From contig CAMOQW010000026.1 in NCBI GenBank assembly GCA_946623195.1, positions 1-19,901 of the forward strand: a DNA stretch of 19,901 nt, in the 5' to 3' direction. Below, one piece after another: positions 8,100 to 15,235 of the stretch; the stretch's first letter is position 1, and each line of letters begins with the position of its first letter. The translations under genes and the position numbers were made by a program. The notes under the pieces are model-generated. The model worked only from the letters and a program-made list of their open reading frames with translations. It was not told where the DNA came from and did no database searches. This DNA comes from an uncultured Prevotella sp. Lineage in GTDB: Bacteria; Bacteroidota; Bacteroidia; Bacteroidales; Bacteroidaceae.

Positions 8100-10826
8100 T
8101 TAACGGGTGTACAGAAGCCGGCCATCGCGGGTGATGCCGGCAGCGGTCATTTTCAGGCGCGTTTCCTTGCCATTATTATAGAAGGTAGCGGTGAAACGGC
8201 CCTCGGCATCGGTCACGGCATTGGGGTTCCAATAGAGGGTGCGGCGATAGTCGGCTGGCCTGTCGCCGACGGCCCTATGGCCATAGTCAGGCTGATAGAA
8301 CTGAGCCGGCTCGTTGAAGCCCAGGAAGAAGATATGGCGGTCGCGGTACACCACCTGGCGGCCATCGTCGGGAATGGGTACCATTTCCACCGTAGCATCG
8401 GCAGCATACATCTCCTCCACCATCGTCGAATCGGGATTGCGCGGCTCATAGTCGCTAAAGACGCGGATGTCCTGCAGGCGACTCAGTCTGAGCTGTCTGT
8501 AGAGGTCTTGCGAAGTACGGGGAATCTCCAGCAAGGAAGCCCGTTCTGCTTCATCGGCTGTCTTGCTGAAGGGGTCATAGTTGCGATAGTAGGTGTGACC
8601 GTCCAGGCGTCCGTCCACATGGAAGGAGCGATAGCGGTTCATATTGCCATAGAGATAGCGGCACACCTGAACAGGAAACTGGCGCATGTCAACCATTCCA
8701 AACGACAGACCGCAGTCGGTCATCTCATTATACAGCTGATAGGCATTCATGACATAGGCAGGCTTCGTCCAGTCCCTTGCCCGCTTGCCGCGGCGATGGC
8801 CCTTGACATCGACATTATGCAGCTGATGGACATCATGCTCCATCGAGAACTCCGACAGCGTATCGGCCAGCGTCATCAGCTGTTCAGGGGCATGGTCTTG
8901 ATAGAAGGAATAACGGTCAGTGAAATGCGGATAAGGCAGGTCGCGCTTCACGTAATAGTCAGGATAGGCCTTCTCGTCGTAAATCTTGGCATCCTGGCGC
9001 GACTCCATACGTTTCTTCAGCGAGTCCTTGGGATGATAGGCCTTCAGGTTCAGATAGCCTGCCCCATAGAAGGGCGGTATCTCGAAAAGGAAGCGCCCAT
9101 GACGGGTCTTCTGTACCGAACCGGCAAACTGTCCGTCCACGCCAATCTCCGCTTCCACCATCACTTCGTGTTTCAGTCCGCTATGGTTCACGCCCACATG
9201 GGTGTTGGCATCACCGATATTTCCATATTCCACCGTCTCCGTGATGCCTCCTTCGCCGTCATCATCCTGCGAACGCGACAGTTCTACGGTGCCATGCTGC
9301 CAACTGGAAAGCTCGTCGGGTTCCACCTCCCTGACATCCACCATTTTGTAGACCCCGCCCTCGACGGTCATCGTCTTCTCGGGTTGATAGCGCAGCACGT
9401 GAGACGTATCGGCCAGTTCCTGCCATTTATATTTGCGCCATCCCTGCACCATCATGAGGAGGTCCAGATGGCGACGGTGCTGCTCATCGTCTTTTTCAAA
9501 ATAATATGCCGGACGGGCAATGAAACCGCGCAACTCGCTGCTGAGCAACATAGAGGTCATCAGGTTGCCGTCATCATAGGAAGGCTCATCGGTAGCGCGG
9601 TCGTGAATAGACAAAGAAAACACGGTAGGCTCGCTGACATCAGGCAGCCGGACCGGCACCTCCACCCGCTCGTAGGGACTATAGGTCTGGGTAGCCAGCA
9701 AGGGCGACGGAATCAATGACTGCCGGTACTCCTGATGATTCACGAAGAAGAGTCTGTCGGCCCAGATGCGCCCCTGGTGGTCAAAGATGGTCAGGTCGTT
9801 CACACCGGTGGGGAGCGAATCGAGCGGAAGAACCACTTTCCCCATTCCGTCAATGGCAGCGAAGTACCTCAGCTTACCCCGGCACAAGACGGAGAGGCCA
9901 TACTGGTTGTCTTGGGGCAGACGGGCGGCATGGATGACGACTTCTGCATGGTCCAGTAGGATGGCCATACCCTGCTCCTCTGCCTTAGGCAAGTCGAAAC
10001 GGTAGTCCTTACCCCGGAAGGTGACATGGGCCGCCAGCCGCTTGTCACGGGGAGTTACCAGAAACGTCCCGCGGCCCATATAGTCGGTCGTCAGTTCCAC
10101 GGGGTGGCCCTCCACGTCTATGGAGCCGTGGATGTTGACGGCTTCACCATTTTGGTCAACGGCCTCGAACGCCACCCGGTTCTCAACGCCCTTCACCAGA
10201 TGGCCTCCTTCCGGATAGAAACTGATGCTGAGAGCCTCCTTCTTCCGTTTGGGCAGACGGGTCTTGGGACGCTGGTAGATACGACGGACATCATAGTCGC
10301 CAGCCTGCTCCGGTTTGCTGTAGACGGGCAGCACGCGGGAATAGAGTCCTTCCCAGGTGCGGAAAAAGTCGGCAGCCATCTGCTTGTTGAAGAAATGCCA
10401 GGTGTCGTGGGTACTATACCGCTGATGGCTCACATTGAAATTGAGCATCCACCGCGTATAGGCCCTCAGTTCGTAATAGCCCCCGTACAGCGAGTCTTCC
10501 AGCACGAACTGTCCGCACGTATAGCCGTTGCCGCTGACGATGACATTTTGCCGCTCCACCAGCAGACCATCGGGCGAAAGCAGCTCCACATAGAGGATAC
10601 GGCTCATGTCTGTCGGCACCAGGTCGTCGGCCCTCACCACATAGGCCTTATACCACAGCGTGTCACCCACAAAGTAGCATTCATTGTCGGTATGGATATA
10701 CACTTTCTCCTGAACCTGCGTGGCGGAGGAATGTTCAAGGGCACGGCGTATATCCTCGATGTCCGCTGCCTTCACCATTGACGACAGCAACAAAAGAACG
10801 ACCGTAAGAGAAAAAAATCTGTTCAT
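8100..10826 (-). CDS. MG2/TonB-plug-like exported protein (Bacteroidetes family)
   Basis: 908 aa from the ATG at 10826 (MNRFFSLTVVLLLLSSMVKA signal peptide). ATG 10832, two codons upstream, is equally possible, and 10856 is unlikely because the -7 box overlaps that region. Residues ~41-127 form an MG2 (alpha-2-macroglobulin-like) domain with the hallmark YIHTDNECYFVGDTLWYKAYV and YGGYYELRAYTRWM. The middle is beta-sandwich-like. Around 665-760 is a region resembling a TonB receptor plug (HNVDVKGHRRGKR ...). The end (RTLYWNPNAVTDAEGRFTATFYNN ... AAGITRDGRLLYTR) is the characteristic closing domain of this family. There is no beta-barrel, so this is not a transporter by itself. Family members occur widely in Bacteroidetes with no settled function; a periplasmic or outer-membrane assembly role is possible. 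It lies immediately upstream of the PL11 fusion gene (95-bp gap) and divergent from the CE12-PL11 operon. Confidence 0.85.
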   Translation of the reverse strand: MNRFFSLTVVLLLLSSMVKAADIEDIRRALEHSSATQVQEKVYIHTDNECYFVGDTLWYKAYVVRADDLVPTDMSRILYVELLSPDGLLVERQNVIVSGNGYTCGQFVLEDSLYGGYYELRAYTRWMLNFNVSHQRYSTHDTWHFFNKQMAADFFRTWEGLYSRVLPVYSKPEQAGDYDVRRIYQRPKTRLPKRKKEALSISFYPEGGHLVKGVENRVAFEAVDQNGEAVNIHGSIDVEGHPVELTTDYMGRGTFLVTPRDKRLAAHVTFRGKDYRFDLPKAEEQGMAILLDHAEVVIHAARLPQDNQYGLSVLCRGKLRYFAAIDGMGKVVLPLDSLPTGVNDLTIFDHQGRIWADRLFFVNHQEYRQSLIPSPLLATQTYSPYERVEVPVRLPDVSEPTVFSLSIHDRATDEPSYDDGNLMTSMLLSSELRGFIARPAYYFEKDDEQHRRHLDLLMMVQGWRKYKWQELADTSHVLRYQPEKTMTVEGGVYKMVDVREVEPDELSSWQHGTVELSRSQDDDGEGGITETVEYGNIGDANTHVGVNHSGLKHEVMVEAEIGVDGQFAGSVQKTRHGRFLFEIPPFYGAGYLNLKAYHPKDSLKKRMESRQDAKIYDEKAYPDYYVKRDLPYPHFTDRYSFYQDHAPEQLMTLADTLSEFSMEHDVHQLHNVDVKGHRRGKRARDWTKPAYVMNAYQLYNEMTDCGLSFGMVDMRQFPVQVCRYLYGNMNRYRSFHVDGRLDGHTYYRNYDPFSKTADEAERASLLEIPRTSQDLYRQLRLSRLQDIRVFSDYEPRNPDSTMVEEMYAADATVEMVPIPDDGRQVVYRDRHIFFLGFNEPAQFYQPDYGHRAVGDRPADYRRTLYWNPNAVTDAEGRFTATFYNNGKETRLKMTAAGITRDGRLLYTR

Positions 10827-10845
10827 CGACATGCGGATTTGGGGG

Positions 10846-10853
10846 CAAAGATA
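10846..10853 (-). promoter_or_regulatory. -7 promoter box (TATCTTTG) for the MG2/plug-like gene
   Basis: TATCTTTG on the minus strand fits TAnnTTTG and would start transcription near 10840, leaving a leader of only about 8-14 nt before ATG 10832 or 10826. No clear -33 TTTG is visible. The region from here to 10904 is A/T-rich and is shared with a divergent plus-strand promoter. Confidence 0.65.
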
Positions 10854-10874
10854 CAAAATAATTTCTAATTTATA

Positions 10875-10904
10875 TTTGTAATTGGAAATTATTTCCTAAC
10901 TTTG
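10875..10904 (+). promoter_or_regulatory. Promoter of the CE12-PL11 operon, predicted to give a leaderless mRNA
   Basis: TTTG at 10875-10878, an 18-bp spacer, then TAACTTTG at 10897-10904: a full match to the Bacteroidetes -33/-7 consensus. The -7 box ends 5 bp before the ATG at 10910, so the expected transcription start falls on or next to the start codon. The next in-frame Met (residue 19) would remove the signal peptide, so moving the start downstream is not attractive. Confidence 0.78.
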
Positions 10905-10909
10905 CAGGC

Positions 10910-11539
10910 ATGAGACGACTAAAACTACTAATTATTACCCTGCTGACGACCTGTCTGCAGGGCATGGCACAACAGGTAACACCGGCACTCACCGTCTATC
11001 GCGAATTCCAGCCGGCTACCATCCATCTGGCCGACGGCCGACAGCTGAAGGTGGGCCTTGCCAATATCTTCTTGAAGAACAGCGGACTGCTTTACAAGAG
11101 CGGCATAGAGACCAAGGAAGCGAACCTGAAGACCATTAGCAGTGTTGACTTCAAAGACCGCACCTACTACCGCATCGACACCGTGCTGGCCTACCGGGTC
11201 GACACCGTAGGCCACGATGCGCTCTACCGCGCCCAGCGCATCGACTTTGCGGCCTGGAAACAGATGATTGCCAACAACTCTACGGTGACCAACCTGGACC
11301 TGGGCGACCTGGTGGGAGTCACTACGGCCGACCTGTCGATGGAACAGGACATCCACTTTCCGATTATCGACGTCTACTACTATCTCCTCAACGGGAAGTA
11401 TGTGCTGGTACATGAGCGAAACCTGAAACAGGCCCTTAACAAGGAGAAGCGGCGGCTGATGGCGGCGGTCATGGCTACCGAGGGATTCAGCTGGAACGAC
11501 GAGAAGAGTCTCTTAAGGCTACTAAGAATGATACAATAA
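10910..11539 (+). CDS. Exported hypothetical protein, first gene of the CE12-PL11 operon
   Basis: 209 aa. I do not recognise a named family. Residues 1-20 are a signal peptide (MRRLKLLIITLLTTCLQGMA, cut before QQ). There is no lipobox, so a periplasmic or secreted location is expected. The rest is predominantly beta-rich (PATIHLADGRQLKVGLANIF, LKTISSVDFKDRTYYRID), then a stretch IDVYYYLLNGKYVLVHERNLKQAL and a charged helical C-terminus (NKEKRRLMAAVMATEGFSWNDEK). No Cys pair or catalytic motif stands out. The gene is preceded by a strong promoter and followed after 13 bp by the esterase gene, so it is probably co-transcribed with the pectin enzymes. A role as accessory factor or envelope protein is inference only. 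It may equally be an unrelated housekeeping envelope protein whose promoter drives the operon. Confidence 0.85.
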   Translation: MRRLKLLIITLLTTCLQGMAQQVTPALTVYREFQPATIHLADGRQLKVGLANIFLKNSGLLYKSGIETKEANLKTISSVDFKDRTYYRIDTVLAYRVDTVGHDALYRAQRIDFAAWKQMIANNSTVTNLDLGDLVGVTTADLSMEQDIHFPIIDVYYYLLNGKYVLVHERNLKQALNKEKRRLMAAVMATEGFSWNDEKSLLRLLRMIQ

Positions 11540-11552
11540 AAAGCACTACAAT

Positions 11553-13241
11553 ATGATGAAACGACTCTTAGGTTGCATGTTGGCAACCATCACCCTGACC
11601 GCCACAGCACAAGTAGTGAACCGTGCCGGCGTAAAAGACGTTAACGGTGTGGTAGACAACACGCCCGACAGCATTGCCAAAGCGATGACGGCACGGCCCA
11701 CACCCGGTTCGAGCCGCCGGGGCAACAACCCCGTCTTGTTTTTAATCGGCAATTCCACCATGCGCACGGGAACCCTGGGCAACGGCAACAACGGACAATG
11801 GGGCTGGGGATACTATGCCCACGAATACTTCGACCCCACCAAGATTACCGTGGAGAACCAGGCGCTGGGCGGCATGAGCAGCCGTACGTTCTATAACAAG
11901 CTGTGGGAACCCATCAAGAAGGCCATCCGCCCGGGCGACTGGGTCGTCATCAGCATCGGGCACAACGACAACGGACCATACGATTCCGGACGAGCCAGGG
12001 CCAGCATCCCGGGAACAGGATACGACACCCTCAACGTCACCATCAAGGAGAGCGGCGTAAAGGAGACCGTCTACACCTACGGTGGATATATGCGTAAATA
12101 TATAAATGATGTACGCGCGCAAGGGGGCCACCCCATTCTGATGTCGCTGACACCCCGCAATGCCTACGACGACAAGGGCAAGATAGTGCGCAAGGAGCAT
12201 ACCAAATGGCTGATGCAGGTTGCTGCCGAAGAGGGGGTGCCCTTCATCGACCTGAACGACATTTCCGGCCGGAAGCTCGACAGCTATGGCCAGTGGAAGA
12301 CCGACTACCACTTCTTCCTCGACAAGATACACACCAGCCGCTTTGGTGCCATGATGAATGCCCGCTCGGCTGCCGAGGGTCTGATGGCCAGCCACAACCC
12401 TGCCCTGAACCCGCTGAAGGCCATGATGCGCAACGTGCTGCCCCCCACCTACGAACTGAACCGTACGGAGGGCAAGCCCGTCGTCTTCATTACAGGTGAC
12501 AGCACGGTGAAGAACAACGACAAGGACCCTGACGGCATGTGGGGATGGGGGGCTGTAGCCAACACCATCTTCGACGAGGCGAAGATTGACATCGTCAATG
12601 CAGCCATGGCCGGTCGCAGCTGTCGCTCCTATCTGAACGAGGGGCGCTGGGACCGGGTGTACAACTCGTTGAAGCCGGGTGACTTCGTACTCATCCAGTT
12701 TGGACATAATGACATCGGTGCCATCGACAAGCCCAAATACCGTGCTGCCATCCCTACTGCCAAGGACACCTGCCACGTCTATAGGATGCAGGCTGCCAAG
12801 GAAGACCTGTCGAAACAGAATGTCATCGACCAGAAGCTGAAGTCGAATGCACAGGTGGGCAGCTACGAGGTGGTGTATTCCTTCGGCTGGTATTTGAAGA
12901 AGTTCATCCAGGACGTCCGCGAAAAGGGCGCTACCCCTATCCTGGTCTCGCTGACCCCACGTAACGAATGGACAGACGGAAAGATAGAACGCCGCAACGA
13001 CACCTATGGCAAGTGGTATCGGGAGGTGGCGCAGGAAACGGGCTGCGAATTCGTTGACCTGCACAACATCACCGCCGATTTCCTCGACAAGAAGTGTGGC
13101 AAGAAGGAAAAGGCCATGAAGTACTTCAACCACGACCACACCCACACATCCCTCTTAGGAGCCAAGACCAATGCCCAAAGCATTGCCAAGGGACTGCGCG
13201 AAAACAGAAGCCCACTGGCCAACTACCTGAAGAAAAAGTAA
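11553..13241 (+). CDS. Tandem two-domain SGNH/GDSL esterase, CE12 rhamnogalacturonan acetylesterase type
   Basis: 562 aa with a signal peptide (residues 1-19, cut at TATA-Q). The start could also be the adjacent ATG at 11556. Two complete SGNH hydrolase domains lie in series. Domain 1 (~60-285) has block I GNSTM with Ser68, Gly106, Asn138 in GHND, and Asp257/His260 in DKIH. Domain 2 (~308-550) has GDSTV with Ser317, Gly354, Asn386 in GHND, and Asp528/His531 in DHTH. All catalytic positions are present in both, so both look active. CE12 members remove acetyl groups from rhamnogalacturonan and related pectins. Domain 1 reads GNS where the family usually has GDS. The two domains are clearly diverged, so this is not a recent duplication; they may target different acetyl positions (inference). 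The gene sits 13 bp after the 209-aa gene and 11 bp before the PL11 gene, which fits deacetylation coupled to backbone cleavage. Confidence 0.93.
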   Translation: MMKRLLGCMLATITLTATAQVVNRAGVKDVNGVVDNTPDSIAKAMTARPTPGSSRRGNNPVLFLIGNSTMRTGTLGNGNNGQWGWGYYAHEYFDPTKITVENQALGGMSSRTFYNKLWEPIKKAIRPGDWVVISIGHNDNGPYDSGRARASIPGTGYDTLNVTIKESGVKETVYTYGGYMRKYINDVRAQGGHPILMSLTPRNAYDDKGKIVRKEHTKWLMQVAAEEGVPFIDLNDISGRKLDSYGQWKTDYHFFLDKIHTSRFGAMMNARSAAEGLMASHNPALNPLKAMMRNVLPPTYELNRTEGKPVVFITGDSTVKNNDKDPDGMWGWGAVANTIFDEAKIDIVNAAMAGRSCRSYLNEGRWDRVYNSLKPGDFVLIQFGHNDIGAIDKPKYRAAIPTAKDTCHVYRMQAAKEDLSKQNVIDQKLKSNAQVGSYEVVYSFGWYLKKFIQDVREKGATPILVSLTPRNEWTDGKIERRNDTYGKWYREVAQETGCEFVDLHNITADFLDKKCGKKEKAMKYFNHDHTHTSLLGAKTNAQSIAKGLRENRSPLANYLKKK

Positions 13242-13252
13242 ACACCGACACC

Positions 13253-15235
13253 ATGAGACGACTCATCTGCCTGACTGTCTTGCTCTGCACCCTAAGCGTG
13301 AGGGCTCAATACCAAACTTTCCCGCAACAGATGGAAAGGTTAGACCGGGGCGTGTCAGCACTGCCGGCCCAAGGAGAGGGCATCTTTGTCAGCTGGCGCC
13401 TGTTGGGTACTGACCCGGAGGGCACCACCTTCGACCTGCTGCGTGACGGCAACGTCATTGCCAAGGGGTTGAAGGTCACTAACTATACCGACGCAAAAGG
13501 CACTACGGCCAATCGCTACAGTGTGGTGACTCATGGTGCCACGACAGAGACATCAGACGGGGTGACACCCTGGACCGACCTCTACCGGAGCATCCCCATC
13601 GACCGACCGCAAGGCGGCGAAATGGGCGGCAGGCGCTATCACTACACACCTAACGACTGCTCGGTAGGCGACATCGACGGCGACGGACAATACGAGCTGT
13701 TCCTGAAATGGGACCCCTCCAACGCTCACGACAATTCACATGGCGGACTGTCTGCCAACGTCATCATCGACTGCTACCGGTTAGACGGCACCAGACTCTG
13801 GAGGATAGACCTCGGAAGGAACATCCGGGCCGGTGCCCACTATACCCAGTTCATGGTTTATGACTTCGACCGCGACGGACGGGCAGAGATGATCTGCAAA
13901 ACGGCACCGGGCAGCACTGACGGCACAGGACGCTACGTCAGCGATGCTGCCGACGAGACGGAGATACGCCAGACCGACAACACATCAGTGTATGTCAATC
14001 AGGACGGACGCGTATTGGACGGCCCGGAATACTTGACCGTCTTTGACGGACAGACAGGGCGCGCCATCCATACGGTCTATTACCGACCCAACCGCAACTT
14101 TGGAGTAGGCGGCTCGGCAGAATACGCCTGGAAAAAATGGGGCGACCGCAACTACCCCGGCAATCGCGGCGACCGCTTCCTGGCAGGCGTGGCATGGTTG
14201 GACGGACCGGCTGGGAAGCCCTCGGCAGTGATGTGTCGCGGCTACTATACCCCCTCGCATCTCTGGGCTGTCAACTTCGACGGCCGGAAGCTCACCACCA
14301 AGTGGTTCCATGCCTCAGTGAGCCGTCATGAGTATTACGTCATCAACGAGAAGGGCGAGCAGACCTGGTATCGCGGACTGCAGCATACGGCTTTCGGCCA
14401 AGGAGCCCACAGCCTCAGTGTGGGCGATGTGGATGGCGACGGATGCGATGAGATCACCTACGGTTCGGCAGCCATCAACAACGACGGCACCCTACTCTAC
14501 TCCACAGGACTCGGACATGGCGACGCCACCCATCTGAGCGACCTCGACCCTGACCGCCCCGGACTGGAATTCTTTATGGTGCATGAGGAGCGGCCCTACG
14601 GTGCCGACTTGCGCGATGCCCGAACCGGGGAACTGCTGTTCCATGAGACCGCCAACGAGGATACGGGGCGTGGCCTGGCGGCCGACATTGATGCCCGACA
14701 CCGTGGTTTTGAGTTCTGGCATATCGAGAAGCGTGCCGTACGTAACATCAAGGGGGAAATCATCTCCAACCAACTGCCCAGCATCAACTTCCGCATCTAC
14801 TGGGACGGCGACCTGCAGGACGAGCTACTGGCCAATCGCGGACAACGCCCGCATTTCCCGTCGTTCATTGAGAAGTGGGATGGTCAGAAAGCCGTACCGT
14901 TGCCCCTCAGCAATGGCAAGCAACTCTACGAGATGGGACATTCCGTCAGCAACAACTGGACCAAGGCCACACCCTGTCTGCAGGCCGACTTGTTTGGCGA
15001 CTGGCGCGAGGAGCTGATACTTTGGGACTCGAGTGATGCTGCCCACCTGAACATCTTTACGACGAACATACCGACCGGCTATGCCGTTCCGACGCTGATG
15101 CACGACAACATCTATCGCCTCAGCATCTGCTGGCAGAATACGGCCTACAACCAGCCACCGCACTTAGGCTACTACCTGCCGGATAAAGTGAAAAGTGTTA
15201 TCAGTCGTGCAGAATCAGGGCTGACTGAGCGCTGA
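13253..15235 (+). CDS. Rhamnogalacturonan lyase, polysaccharide lyase family 11
   Basis: 660 aa. The start is the ATG at 13253, where a signal peptide begins (MRRLICLTVLLCTLSVRAQ). The open frame upstream to 13094 overlaps the esterase gene and is not credible as coding. The whole protein is a canonical PL11 beta-propeller close to the YesW/YesX type: YTPNDCSVGDIDGDG with calcium-loop Asp140/142/144, LKWDPSNAHDNS, IRAGAHYTQFMVYDFDRDG (191-209; Asp204/206/208), a third loop DVDGDG near 392, GLGHGDATHLSDLDP near 419, YWDGDLQDE, ADLFGDWREE and AYNQPPH near 632. It cleaves the alternating rhamnose-galacturonate backbone of pectin by beta-elimination. Endo- or exo-action cannot be told by eye. Unlike the other PL11 in this window it has no repeats and no T9SS tail, so it is probably periplasmic or exported by signal peptide alone. 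It is the last gene of its operon; its final 11 sense codons and stop lie inside the convergent pullulanase gene. Confidence 0.95.
   Translation: MRRLICLTVLLCTLSVRAQYQTFPQQMERLDRGVSALPAQGEGIFVSWRLLGTDPEGTTFDLLRDGNVIAKGLKVTNYTDAKGTTANRYSVVTHGATTETSDGVTPWTDLYRSIPIDRPQGGEMGGRRYHYTPNDCSVGDIDGDGQYELFLKWDPSNAHDNSHGGLSANVIIDCYRLDGTRLWRIDLGRNIRAGAHYTQFMVYDFDRDGRAEMICKTAPGSTDGTGRYVSDAADETEIRQTDNTSVYVNQDGRVLDGPEYLTVFDGQTGRAIHTVYYRPNRNFGVGGSAEYAWKKWGDRNYPGNRGDRFLAGVAWLDGPAGKPSAVMCRGYYTPSHLWAVNFDGRKLTTKWFHASVSRHEYYVINEKGEQTWYRGLQHTAFGQGAHSLSVGDVDGDGCDEITYGSAAINNDGTLLYSTGLGHGDATHLSDLDPDRPGLEFFMVHEERPYGADLRDARTGELLFHETANEDTGRGLAADIDARHRGFEFWHIEKRAVRNIKGEIISNQLPSINFRIYWDGDLQDELLANRGQRPHFPSFIEKWDGQKAVPLPLSNGKQLYEMGHSVSNNWTKATPCLQADLFGDWREELILWDSSDAAHLNIFTTNIPTGYAVPTLMHDNIYRLSICWQNTAYNQPPHLGYYLPDKVKSVISRAESGLTER

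Noticed and set aside
11742..13145. 467-codon open frame on the minus strand
   Set aside because: Antisense to the tandem esterase, whose catalytic motifs prove the plus strand is coding.
13094..13252. Upstream extension of the PL11 reading frame
   Set aside because: It overlaps the esterase gene in another frame, and the signal peptide begins at 13253.
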